From Balneolaceae bacterium UBA7797 (lineage in GTDB: Bacteria; Bacteroidota; Rhodothermia; Balneolales; Balneolaceae): 64,000 bases of DNA. This document shows, piece by piece, positions 36,277-46,100 of this stretch. The position numbers and the translations under genes were made by a program. Every line of letters begins with the position of its first letter. Position 1 is the stretch's first letter. Under the pieces are notes generated by a model. That model saw only the letters and a list, made by a program, of their open reading frames with translations. It searched no databases and was not told where the DNA came from. The stretch is from the NCBI GenBank assembly GCA_002480645.1, contig DLCN01000030.1, forward strand, positions 34,111-98,110. Reading direction: 5' to 3'.

Positions 36277-37887
36277 ATAATGTGGGGCGTAGTTTACGCC
36301 CTGTATATCGAGTCTGTGAAAAATGATCTGCAGACGTTGAAAAAACTGATCCCAGTTTTTTTGTTCAGCCGGAGTCCAGAGTACTTCGGATAAAGCTATG
36401 GCCCTTGGATAAACCATGTATTCCACTTTTTCGCCGGAATGCATGTATTCAGTCCAGACGTTTCCCTGAGCTCCCAAAATATATTTGGCTTCTTCGGGTG
36501 AGAGTTCAGCGGGAACGGGCTCATAGTTATACAGATCTTCAACGGTTGTAAAGCCACCAATGGCTAACGGCTCAGTTTCTTCTTCCGCCTGATAATGATC
36601 CAGATAATTGGTATCCCACGGGGTCATTATTACATCATGATGCATTTTGGCCGCTTCAATTCCGCCTTTCTCTCCGCGCCAGCTCATCACGGTTGCCTGC
36701 GGTGCTAAACCACCTTCAAGAATCTCATCCCATCCAATGATCTGTCGGCCGTGTGTATTCAGGTATTTTTCCATTCTGGTGATGAAATAACTCTGAAGTT
36801 CGTGGGAATCAGCCAGACCTTCTCTTTGTATGACCTGCTGAGCGATCGGACTTTCGTCCCATTGCTTCTTGGGAGCTTCATCGCCACCGATATGAATGTA
36901 GGTACTCGGGAAAAGCTCCATCACTTCATCCAGAACATTTTCCAGAAATTCGAAAGTCTCTTCTTTAGGGCAGTAGATATCTTCAAAAACTCCCCAGGTC
37001 GAAGCAACATGGTATTCCTTTTCATAGCAACCAAGCTCAGGATAAGCCGCCAGGGCCGCACTCGAATGGCCCGGCATTTCAATTTCAGGGATGATGGTGA
37101 TATGGCGCTCTGCTGCATAGGCCACCACTTCTTTGATCTCATCCTGTGTGTAGTATCCTCCATGAGGGACATTATCGTACTTATTGGTGCCGTAGTGTCC
37201 GATCAAGGTTGAATCCCTCCATGCGGCAATTTCCTGAAGTTTAGGATATTGTTTGATCTCTATTCTCCAGCCCTGATCTTCCGTGAGATGCCAGTGAAAG
37301 CGGTTATACTTATAGGCCGACATCAGGTCGATGTACCGTTTTACAAACTCAACGGGAAAGAAATGGCGTGCCACATCCAAATGGAGCCCCCGGTATTCAA
37401 AGCGTGGGTGATCATAGATCTCGGCTGTTGGGATACTCCATTTTGTATCCTGAGGGATCAGTGAAGGATCGGTTTGTTCTATCTGAACCGGCAGCATTTG
37501 TCGAAGTGATTGAATTCCGTAAAAAATTCCGGCACTTGTAGCAGCTTCAATCGTTACCCCGCTGGTTGTAACTATAAGGGAATAGGCTTCATCATTCTCA
37601 AAGCTGCCACTGGGATTTAACTTCAGCGCAATAAAATCTTTTGCCGGGGTTGAGGTTGCTTTCGAAACAGGATAATCCAGCCAATGAGTAACGTAGAGCA
37701 GGTTATTCAGGTATTGAGCAGATTTTTCCAGTTCATCCTCTGAGTAAATGATCTGTAGTTCCGGAGTGATATTGAATTCACCATCGAGGACCTTCATCTC
37801 AACCGGTTCCGGAATGATATGAACCTGTGCGAACACGGTGATGGAGGCGGTGATCAAAAGTAGAAGGGATAGGAAAATTGTTCTCAT
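36268..37887 (-). CDS. Beta-N-acetylhexosaminidase, glycoside hydrolase family 20
   Basis: A 539-residue exported enzyme (signal peptide 1-20, ending VFAQ) that removes terminal GlcNAc or GalNAc from glycans such as chitin oligomers. The N-terminal GH20b domain comes first, then the catalytic TIM barrel: YRGLHLDVARHFFP, FHWHLTEDQGWRIEI, IPEIEMPGHSSAAL and the active-site HIGGDEAP (Asp336-Glu337, the substrate-assisted catalytic pair). GNVWTEYM lies near the C-terminus. Its length is typical and all active-site residues are visible. It is monocistronic and convergent with the small sorting-tail gene; their 3' ends overlap in a shared hairpin. Confidence 0.94.
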   Translation of the reverse strand: MRTIFLSLLLLITASITVFAQVHIIPEPVEMKVLDGEFNITPELQIIYSEDELEKSAQYLNNLLYVTHWLDYPVSKATSTPAKDFIALKLNPSGSFENDEAYSLIVTTSGVTIEAATSAGIFYGIQSLRQMLPVQIEQTDPSLIPQDTKWSIPTAEIYDHPRFEYRGLHLDVARHFFPVEFVKRYIDLMSAYKYNRFHWHLTEDQGWRIEIKQYPKLQEIAAWRDSTLIGHYGTNKYDNVPHGGYYTQDEIKEVVAYAAERHITIIPEIEMPGHSSAALAAYPELGCYEKEYHVASTWGVFEDIYCPKEETFEFLENVLDEVMELFPSTYIHIGGDEAPKKQWDESPIAQQVIQREGLADSHELQSYFITRMEKYLNTHGRQIIGWDEILEGGLAPQATVMSWRGEKGGIEAAKMHHDVIMTPWDTNYLDHYQAEEETEPLAIGGFTTVEDLYNYEPVPAELSPEEAKYILGAQGNVWTEYMHSGEKVEYMVYPRAIALSEVLWTPAEQKNWDQFFQRLQIIFHRLDIQGVNYAPHYKE

Positions 37888-38034
37888 GGTTGCATTGATT
37901 AATTTTTGAGAATCTAATGCTTTGCCGATAGGATTAAAAAAGTGATTGCCGCCGAAATTTAAAGTTTGTGTAAAAATGCGTTTAAGAGTTAAAAAATCCG
38001 CATCTTTGAGCAGAAATTTGAAGACCTATTTTTA

Positions 38035-39129
38035 ATGATCATCACTATTCTTTTATTCGTTGCCGGACTGGCAGCACTTATTTTCGGGGCAGAACTATTT
38101 TTAAAAGCAGTTGATCACTTTGGCCTCAAGTGGGGAGTGTCACCGCTAATCATGGGACTTACCGTGGTGGCTTTTGCAACCGGAGCGCCCGAATTGGCCA
38201 TCAGTTTAAAAGCAGCGATGAATGGGAGTGCCGATCTGGTACTCGGAAATATTATCGGAAGTAATATTGCAAATATTTTGCTCATACTGGGGATAACCTC
38301 GTTAATCGCTCCGATCAACATCACACGAAGAGTGGTGAAAATTGACGTTCCAATTGTGATCGCGGCAAGTGCAGCGGTTTATATGATGTCGCTGGATGGT
38401 AGTCTGGGAACCCTTGATGGGATAGTTTTGATTGCCGGTTTGATCGCCTATTCATTCTATACCTGGTATCATATCAAAAAGTCGAAAGAGGAGGGACATC
38501 CGGAGGAGGAAATGTTCGAATATGAGGAAACTCCTGATCAGCTTGCTCAGGGAGCATTTTTTTATATAAAAAATATCGGCTTCTTATTGATCGGACTGGC
38601 AATGATCGTAGTAGGTTCTGACTGGATGGTGAATAGTGCGGTGGAAATTGCAACTGTTCTGGGCCTGTCAGAATTAGTGATCGGATTGACCATTGTTTCC
38701 ATCGGAACCTCTTTACCTGAAGTGGCGACCTCACTTTCTGCTGCAAGAAAAGGTAAAGCTGATATTGCGGTGGCCAATGTATTAGGAAGTAATCTCTACA
38801 ACATTTTACTCACCTTAGGTCTCACGCTGCTCATCGCCCCAAACGTTCTGGATGTATCGATGCAAGCTATAGATCTGGATCTGCCTTTTATGGTAGCGGT
38901 GAGTGTGGGTTGTATCCCCATTTTCGTTGCCGGCTTTAATCTCACAAGAATGGACGGAGCCATATTTCTGCTTTATTACGCCACATACCTTAGTTATCTG
39001 GTTATGCTCGCTCTTGGAAATCCATTCATTCACAAGATCGAGTCAGGGATGCTGTGGGTGGTGCTGCCATTAACAGTGGCGTATATGATCTGGCGGATAT
39101 TTCAGTTCCGTAAAAGTCTGTTTTCCTGA
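38035..39129 (+). CDS. Calcium/sodium antiporter (YrbG family)
   Basis: A 364-residue inner-membrane carrier of the CaCA superfamily. About ten membrane helices in two inverted halves each bear the alpha-repeat motif: GLTVVAFATGAPELAISL with GNIIGSNIANILLILG in the first, and GLTIVSIGTSLPEVATSL with ANVLGSNLYNILLTLG in the second. The acidic residues inside these repeats bind Ca2+ and Na+. The central loop is acidic (KKSKEEGHPEEEMFEYEETP). Length and order are as in the E. coli YrbG family. Starts at ATG 38035 with 147 bases of upstream region; no partner gene. Confidence 0.92.
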   Translation: MIITILLFVAGLAALIFGAELFLKAVDHFGLKWGVSPLIMGLTVVAFATGAPELAISLKAAMNGSADLVLGNIIGSNIANILLILGITSLIAPINITRRVVKIDVPIVIAASAAVYMMSLDGSLGTLDGIVLIAGLIAYSFYTWYHIKKSKEEGHPEEEMFEYEETPDQLAQGAFFYIKNIGFLLIGLAMIVVGSDWMVNSAVEIATVLGLSELVIGLTIVSIGTSLPEVATSLSAARKGKADIAVANVLGSNLYNILLTLGLTLLIAPNVLDVSMQAIDLDLPFMVAVSVGCIPIFVAGFNLTRMDGAIFLLYYATYLSYLVMLALGNPFIHKIESGMLWVVLPLTVAYMIWRIFQFRKSLFS

Positions 39130-39233
39130 AGCAGAGGTCTCAGATCGGGTACGTGCGGGCGAGGTTAGTTTGTTTATAAAATAGACTTGGGAAATAGTAT
39201 CTTAGAAAAAACAGACCTTCCAATCTGAGATAT

Positions 39234-40328
39234 ATGATCAAGTTCAGTTCTTTAATCGTAGTTTCTGTTCTACTGCTAAGTAGCGCTCACTCATATGCCC
39301 AAAGTCAGGATACTCTGCGTATAGCTATGTATCACTCACCACCATTTGTGAGTTATGATGATCAAAATGAACCGGAAGGAGTGAGTATCTGGCTGTGGCA
39401 GCAAATTAGTGACGCAGAGAATATCCCTCATAAGTTTATCAATTATGACGAGCATGATAGCCCGTTACAAAAAATTCAGGATGATCTTGCATCTGGCAAA
39501 ATTGATATCAGCATCAATCCTTTTACCATAACGAGTAAACGAGAGAAACGATTCGATTTTACCTATCCATTTTACATTGGGAATCTCTCGGGGGCTACAC
39601 ACCAAAGTTCGCGGCTGGAGGGGTTCTTTAATTTTATCGGAAGTCTTAAGAATTCAAAAGTTGTGATCCTGACAGCTATTCTGGTCATTTTTATGACATT
39701 ATTCGGCTATTTCATCTGGCTGGTAGAAAAGAAAAGCGGCAATTTCGAAAAAGATTATCAGGGCGTGGTATCCGGATTCTGGTGGTCTGCAGTTACCATG
39801 ACAACCGTTGGGTATGGGGATAAAGTGCCGGTAACCCGAACGGGAATGTTGATCGCCATCGTATGGATGATCTTTTCTATGGGGATCGTGGCCATATTTA
39901 CCGCAACCATAACCTCAGTACTTACAGTGGATCAACTAAGTAACGAGATGATCGATAAAGAGGTTTTAAAGAATAAAAAAGTAGGTACCGTAGAAGCCTC
40001 AGCCGCCGAAGAATATTTACGCCGGAATTTTTTCACCGATGTAAGAACCTATCCTACTTTTACAGATGGTTTGGATCATCTGACGCATAATGAAATTGAT
40101 GTATTTATCTATGATGAACCCTGGCTGCGCTATGAGATCAATAATGTTGAATCGTATAAAGAACTGTCGATGGTACAGGCCCGCTTTCATATGCAGTATT
40201 ATGCCTTTCCAATTTCGAAAAGCCTGGATCATGAAACGAGAAAAAAGATAGATTCAGGGTTGTTAAGGGTTATTGAATCTCATGACTGGTCGATGTTACT
40301 ACATGAGTATAACTTACCTCAACATTGA
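39234..40328 (+). CDS. GluR0-type ligand-gated potassium channel
   Basis: A 364-residue membrane protein laid out like the prokaryotic glutamate receptor GluR0. A signal peptide (1-23) precedes half of a periplasmic amino-acid-binding-like domain (24-125; LRIAMYHSPPFVSYD, ISINPFTITSKREKRFDFT). Helix M1 follows (about 144-164), then a pore loop with the K+ selectivity filter TVGYGD (191-196), helix M2 (about 204-231), and the second half of the binding domain (235-350; KKVGTVEASAAEEYL, DVFIYDEPWL). Ligand binding would open a K+ pore. The ligand cannot be told from sequence. This is a rare bacterial channel type; no paired transport gene lies nearby. Confidence 0.88.
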   Translation: MIKFSSLIVVSVLLLSSAHSYAQSQDTLRIAMYHSPPFVSYDDQNEPEGVSIWLWQQISDAENIPHKFINYDEHDSPLQKIQDDLASGKIDISINPFTITSKREKRFDFTYPFYIGNLSGATHQSSRLEGFFNFIGSLKNSKVVILTAILVIFMTLFGYFIWLVEKKSGNFEKDYQGVVSGFWWSAVTMTTVGYGDKVPVTRTGMLIAIVWMIFSMGIVAIFTATITSVLTVDQLSNEMIDKEVLKNKKVGTVEASAAEEYLRRNFFTDVRTYPTFTDGLDHLTHNEIDVFIYDEPWLRYEINNVESYKELSMVQARFHMQYYAFPISKSLDHETRKKIDSGLLRVIESHDWSMLLHEYNLPQH

Positions 40329-40332
40329 CCGA

Positions 40333-41283
40333 TCATTTACTTTTAGCCTGCTTTTCTTTTTCGGTTAGAATCCAGTTCACATACATGAATTCCAAAGCTG
40401 CGGCTTCATAGCCCGTCCAGTTTTTCAGGTAGCCTTCAAACTCTTCTTCGGTGTAATTGCCGGGATCCCCACCATAGCTCCAGATGATCCACCGGCGTAA
40501 TCCCTTTTCTTCTCCCTTATGTTTGTTGGATGGAAACACAGAGTCAGTTCGTCCGCGCATCATCATGATGTCTTGCCCGGCAGAAGGTCCGATTCCCCGG
40601 ATATTGGTCAATGTGTTGTAACAGGTAAGCGGATCACAGGTGGAGAGCCAATCCATATCTACATTTCCGGCAACGATATCATTTGCGAGACCAACCAGAT
40701 ATTCACCTTTTCGAACAGTTGGACCAAGTTTTCGGATGTTAGCCGGATCTGCCTTCATCAGCTGAAAAGGGCGGGGCCAGGCAGCGAGAGTTCCTCCTTT
40801 GTATTCCAGCGCCGTACCATAGGTTTCCCGAATGGCATACATCATTTTTTTGGCGGTGGGCTTATGATTCATCTGCATCTGCACAATGCGATATTGAATA
40901 TCCTCAAACAGATTTGCACGGGTCATTCGCTTCAAACCATAAAGATTGGAAAGTTTATCTCCCAAAACAGGATCATTCGCCGCCTGATCGTAAAGAGGAC
41001 GAATATCCATATCCAGCCCAAAGATCTTACTCAGAACGGTACTTGCTTCTTCAATTTCTTCCTTACTCAGGCTTTCTTTGCATTCAATATTGAACTCCGG
41101 AGCATCCACATCTCCATTAAAATAAACCGTCACGATCACATCACGTTCGTCGACAGGAATGGGACGGGTGAACCCTTCCTCGAACATCTTTTCCGGTTCG
41201 TGTTCGTGGTCAAAATAGCTTTCAACATCGAGGCAAAGATACCAGTCGTGAGGGGGTATGGATTTGAGGGTCCAGCTAGACAT
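40333..41283 (-). CDS. AlkA-like HhH-GPD DNA glycosylase, catalytic Asp apparently replaced
   Basis: A 316-residue protein of the DNA-3-methyladenine glycosylase II superfamily. The N-terminal 100 residues fit the AlkA_N-like domain (PEFNIECKESLSKEEIEEASTVL), then a helical HhH-GPD domain. The hairpin is LTNIRGIGPSAGQDIMMMRG (about 225-244). In AlkA a catalytic aspartate follows in the VFLPDD or FPATD pattern; here the aligned stretch is SVFPSNKHKGEEKG, so Asn253 or an insertion takes its place. Such enzymes flip out and remove alkylated bases. The protein may be inactive or use another residue. Start ATG 41283; a repeat region (41304-41382) lies upstream. Confidence 0.7.
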   Translation of the reverse strand: MSSWTLKSIPPHDWYLCLDVESYFDHEHEPEKMFEEGFTRPIPVDERDVIVTVYFNGDVDAPEFNIECKESLSKEEIEEASTVLSKIFGLDMDIRPLYDQAANDPVLGDKLSNLYGLKRMTRANLFEDIQYRIVQMQMNHKPTAKKMMYAIRETYGTALEYKGGTLAAWPRPFQLMKADPANIRKLGPTVRKGEYLVGLANDIVAGNVDMDWLSTCDPLTCYNTLTNIRGIGPSAGQDIMMMRGRTDSVFPSNKHKGEEKGLRRWIIWSYGGDPGNYTEEEFEGYLKNWTGYEAAALEFMYVNWILTEKEKQAKSK

Positions 41284-41303
41284 GTCAATTAAGGATTAGG
41301 GAT

Positions 41304-41382
41304 GGTTCAATGATCAATATGAACGAGAACATACCAAGTCGCTGACTAATTCCCCATTTTTAATTGAACATTGTACATTGAT
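41304..41382. repeat. Intergenic block with heptamer-like repeats
   Basis: The 104-base gap between two minus-strand genes has, on the minus strand, CAATGTA-CAATGTT-CAATTA near one end and ATTGATC-ATTGAAC near the other, about 50 bases apart and in opposite orientation. Such repeated ATTGAAC/ATTGATC words look like degenerate heptamer repeats that occur between genes in related phyla. Nothing else is recognised in the gap. Confidence 0.35.
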
Positions 41383-41387
41383 ACCGG

Positions 41388-42995
41388 TTATTTAATAAGC
41401 ATCATTTTTTTAGTGAGGACCTCATTGCCGACGGTTAGCCGGTAAAGATATACACCCGATGCAAGATGTGAAGCATCAAAAGAAACCTGATAATTTCCGG
41501 CATTTCGAAAATCGTTTACTAACTCTGCGACTTCTCTTCCCAGTAGATCAAACACCCGCAATTCAACGTTACTATGTGTAGCTATTTGATAACGGATCAC
41601 GGTAGATGGATTAAATGGATTGGGATAATTCTGAGCCAATCCTATTTGTAAGGGTGTCTCATCCACTTCATTTGCTGATACGTGGTTTATATAAAACTCA
41701 AAACTACCTGATTCCTCATAACCGTCAACTTCTTTATATGGATCGGTTATTGCCATATAGGATGAATAATCACTTGGTGCAAACAACCGGTTATTAAAAT
41801 AATCACCGTCAGAACTATCTTCGTACACCGGATAAAAACCGTTCCATATTTCCCAAGAGTCAATATCAAACCAAAGAGCGTTTATAAGTTGGATCCTTCC
41901 ACTTCGCTCACCTTTTTTATTTTCTACGACCATAAGTCCGGGTGGCTCTAGGAAGGAAATGGATTTTCCAAAGTGCTCATAAGTTGAATCTGTACTGCTA
42001 AATTCATGATCTATGACCCAGTTATCCTCCTCATTCTTAGTAATCAAGAATACCGATCCTGTAGTAATGTCATGTTCTTTAAAAGGTGCAGAAGCAAAGA
42101 ATGGGTAGTAATAGGTAAACTTTGAATGAGTTGAACTTTGTTTAGTTGGAATGGGGACTTGTCTGAAAGCTGCTAAATTATATCCTAATTGATCACCATT
42201 AGTACCGGTTGAATCGATCACCTTTGCTGTTTGGGTGTAGGCATCATCTATAAATTCAAATACATAAACTGCTCCGGTATTAGTTTCAACTCCACTGGAT
42301 CTCGGAGACCCGACATAAATATTACTGGATGCAATATCTGCTTCCAGAGATTCACCGAATCGAGCCCCGGTTTCAGGATCATCCGCTTTAAGTTTTTGGG
42401 TGAAATTCCAACCGGTTGAATCTAAATTAAAAATGTAAACCGCACCCGATGAATCTGCCTCCGGATCGGAGATCATTAACTGATATTCAAAAGGCTGAAA
42501 TATAACTTCATCTCCAAATGTTTCGTTTTTAATGGAATCAGGACTGGTCAGGATCTGTGTTTGCGTCCAATCCATCAGATCGTCATCGAAGGTGTAGATG
42601 AATACCACACCTTGGTCATCGAGAAGTTCATGGCCTTTTTTTGATGATATGGCCAAAACATTTTCACCCCAGCTGTATGCAATGCCGGCAGATATACTAC
42701 GACCAAAATTACTGCCTGAGGGTAAGTCCGGGATAAGAACTGTATCAATAACTAATGTTGCCGGATAGCTATGATTCATACTATACAGATAGACAGCTCC
42801 AATATCGGTTAAGGTGTCGTGGTCGAATCCGGGTGAACTAACTGCCGCCACCTGGTAAGTCACGAACGTAGTATAATCCCATCCAAACAATGCTCCGGGC
42901 TGAGGTTCCGGCATTTCTACCTCAACCATTTGTTGCGCAAAAGTGAACGGAGTGGATAATAAGAAGGCGATCAGCAGGAAGGTTTTTTTAAGCAT
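41388..42995 (-). CDS. Secreted FG-GAP-like protein with T9SS sorting tail
   Basis: A 535-residue exported protein (signal peptide MLKKTFLLIAFLLSTPFTFAQQ). The middle 400 residues repeat a pattern seen in FG-GAP/integrin-alpha-like propellers, with phrases such as GSNFGRSISAGIAYS, ARFGESLEADIA and NGDQLGYNLAAF, each followed by a strand. The tail (about 450-535; AQNYPNPFNPSTVIRY, ASGVYLYRLTVGNEVLTKKMMLIK) is the same type A sorting domain as on the giant protein at 26222. So it is probably exported by the T9SS and anchored or released at the surface. Target ligand unknown. No operon partner; monocistronic. Confidence 0.85.
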   Translation of the reverse strand: MLKKTFLLIAFLLSTPFTFAQQMVEVEMPEPQPGALFGWDYTTFVTYQVAAVSSPGFDHDTLTDIGAVYLYSMNHSYPATLVIDTVLIPDLPSGSNFGRSISAGIAYSWGENVLAISSKKGHELLDDQGVVFIYTFDDDLMDWTQTQILTSPDSIKNETFGDEVIFQPFEYQLMISDPEADSSGAVYIFNLDSTGWNFTQKLKADDPETGARFGESLEADIASSNIYVGSPRSSGVETNTGAVYVFEFIDDAYTQTAKVIDSTGTNGDQLGYNLAAFRQVPIPTKQSSTHSKFTYYYPFFASAPFKEHDITTGSVFLITKNEEDNWVIDHEFSSTDSTYEHFGKSISFLEPPGLMVVENKKGERSGRIQLINALWFDIDSWEIWNGFYPVYEDSSDGDYFNNRLFAPSDYSSYMAITDPYKEVDGYEESGSFEFYINHVSANEVDETPLQIGLAQNYPNPFNPSTVIRYQIATHSNVELRVFDLLGREVAELVNDFRNAGNYQVSFDASHLASGVYLYRLTVGNEVLTKKMMLIK

Positions 42996-43108
42996 ATCTG
43001 CACCAAGTGATTTGAGAGATGATAAGCGTAAAGTGCTGATATTGAGTTAAAAAGTGAAATTAAAGTTTAACTTTATATTGTTTCATCAATACAATGAGTT
43101 GATGTAAT

Positions 43109-43138
43109 AAAAAAAGCCTGCACGGTCAGATGCAGGCT
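43109..43138 (-). terminator. Terminator of the RND efflux operon
   Basis: AGCCTGCA and TGCAGGCT form a perfect 8-base stem around CGGTCAGA. On the minus strand it is followed by seven T. It lies 29 bases after the permease stop. Confidence 0.88.
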
Positions 43139-43166
43139 CTAAAGGGAGTTATTAGGGATAAAGATT

Positions 43167-46100
43167 TTAAGAGTTAGCCAGTTCTACATTTTTGGATGAC
43201 CGGAATGGATTCCAGTTCCAGTTTCTGGCTCGTTCCAGCAAGGCATCAGAAGTGATGTAGACCACCGGAATAAATACCAATGTTACCAGTGTTGATGCCG
43301 TAAGTCCGCCAATTACTACCCGGGCGAGAGAAGCCTGAATCTCAGCTCCGGCTCCTACACCAAAAGAGAGTGGTAATAAGCCAAGCACGGTAGTTAAGGT
43401 GGTCATCAAAATAGGGCGGAGGCGAAGTTTACCGGATTGGATAACAGCGTCAGTCACACTCATGCCTTTTTCACGACGCATCAAGTTGATGTAATCCACC
43501 AAAACGATGGCATTATTTACCACAATTCCGATCAACATGATCACACCCATCAGACTTTGAATATTTAATGTAGTTCCTGTGAGTAGAAGAGCCGGAACAA
43601 CCCCGATGATAGCCAGAGGAACTGAAAACATTACGACTAACGGATCAAAAAAGCGTTCAAATTGTCCGGCCATCACCATGTAGATCAAGACGAGAGCCAT
43701 CAGAATAGAGAGCTGGAAATCGGCGGCTGCTTTTTGCTGTTCTTCATATTCACCACCAAATACTATGCTGTACCCTTCAGGCAGCGGTTTTTCCAGAAGC
43801 TGTGTTCTGATCCGTTCAACCGCATCCCCTAAAGCGACACCAGGCTCCAGATTTGCCGTTATATTGGTCACACGTTGACCATCGATCCGGTTGATACCCG
43901 TAGGTCCGCGCCCCATTTCTTTACGCACCACTGATGATACAGGCAGTACACGTCCATCCGGCGTTCGGATGGAGATATTATCCAGATCCTGCGTGCTTAA
44001 ACGATCTTCGGGTCGCAGACGGACCATGATCGGATATTCATCACCACCGTCCCGGAATACACCGGCCTGACTACCACCAATATTGGTTTGTATCACAGAA
44101 GCTACTTCATTTACCGACAATCCAAGATCAGCGATCTTTTCCCGGTCGAACAGAATTCGTTGTTCCGGACGCCCTTCACTCCGGTCTACCCGAGCACCGG
44201 TTACGCCCGGCACTTTTTCCATTTCCAGTTTAATATCCTGGGCAATCTCGTAAGATCGGGCGATATCATATCCTCTTAATTGAACCTGAATGGCTTCTGC
44301 TCCGCCACCGCTTCCAAATATCCGGCGAAGGATCCATAACCCGGACTGAGCACTTACCCGAATATCGGCTCCGGGAATTTTACCCTCAACTTTCTTCCGG
44401 ATCTCGTCCGCTACTTCCGAAGTTTTAGATTTTCGTTCCGAGGCAGATACCATGGCGATCTCAACCTCCGCACGTCCATCCCGAACATCGGTGGTTACAT
44501 TTTTAACATCCTCCATGGGGAGAACGGATAACACAATTTCCTGCAATTCTTTCAGATATAAATTCTGTACAGCAATATTGGTCCCATCGGCCATTTCCAG
44601 ATCAATGTCTATCTCATCGGCATCGGTTTGTGGGGCCAGTTCAACAGGGATGGTCGGGATCAGTGCAGCACTGGCTGCGATCAACAAAAAGGTAACTCCA
44701 AATACAACAGATTTACGGTTGATCACGGTCTCGAGGAAGCGGGAATATCTGTCTTCAAGTCGCATAAAGAAACGCTGAAAAGCTCCTTTTTTCTGATTGC
44801 CGGCTCCTTTTTTTACAGACAAAAATTTACTCGATAGCATGGGTACTAATGTAAGTGCCACCAGCAACGAACACATTAAGGCAAAAACAACCACCAATGC
44901 GAGCTGTTGGAATAACAATCCTGAAACGGTCTGCATGAATACCACAGGAAGGAAGATCACGGTAGTGGTCAGGGTAGAAGCGATGATAGCTCCCGCTACC
45001 TGTTTGGTTCCGATCAGCGAACTGGTTTCCAGATCTTCCCCTTCTTCTTCCCGCATCCGAATGATATTTTCCAATACTACAATGGCGTTGTCAACGATCA
45101 GACCTACACCAAGGGCGAGCCCCCCGAAACTCATTTGATTCAGCGTTAACCCGCTAAAATAAAGTAAGCCAAAGGTTGCTATGATCGATATAGGAATGGC
45201 TACGGCTATGATAAAAGTGGATGAACCATTCCGGAAGAAAACATACAACACTAATACCGCAAGGAGTGCACCCCAAACGGCCGAATTTTGAACATTATTG
45301 ATAGAATCTTCAATGAACTGACTTTGATCTACGGTAACAAAAAGGTTCAGATCATTACGTTCAGCATTGATCCGTTCCACTTCTTTTCGGATATCTTCTG
45401 CCACAGCAACGGTATTGGCACCGGTTTGTTTTCGGATACCAAATCGAACCATTGGTTTTTTATCTATAGTAACCAGTCGATTAAGGTCCTGATAATCGAA
45501 AGAGACCTCGGCTACATCTTTTACCCGGATGGGTTTATTGTCTACCATTGTGATGACCGTACTGGCGATCTCATCCACATTCTCATATTCACCAAGCGTT
45601 CGCACATACAAACTCTGTGTACCGCTGTTTACATTTCCACCGGGTAAATTGGTGTTTTCGCGGGCAATGGCTTGTTGCACCTGTTGGGTGGAAAGTCCGC
45701 TGGCGATCAACCGGTCTCTTTTTATATCAACCTTAACCACGCGATTAATTCCGCCCCATATGTCGATGGAACCCACCCCATTGATCTGCTCGAAGCGACG
45801 TGTGATCTCTCGTTCCAGAAGTAAGGTGAGATCGGCTAAATTCATATCTGAATTTGCCCCGACTATGACTATAGGAAAGTTATTCGGATCAAATTTCCAT
45901 ATTCTCGGAGCATCTGCTTCTTCCGGTAAACTACCGCGTACTCGGTCTAGAGCAGCCCGTACATCATTGGCAGCGGCATCAATATTCACGCCTTGTGCAA
46001 ACTCAAGGGTAACACGACTGCCGCCTTCATCACTGTTGGAACGCATTCTTTCCACACTGGGAACTCCGGCAAGGGCGTTTTCAATTCGCTCGGTGATAAT

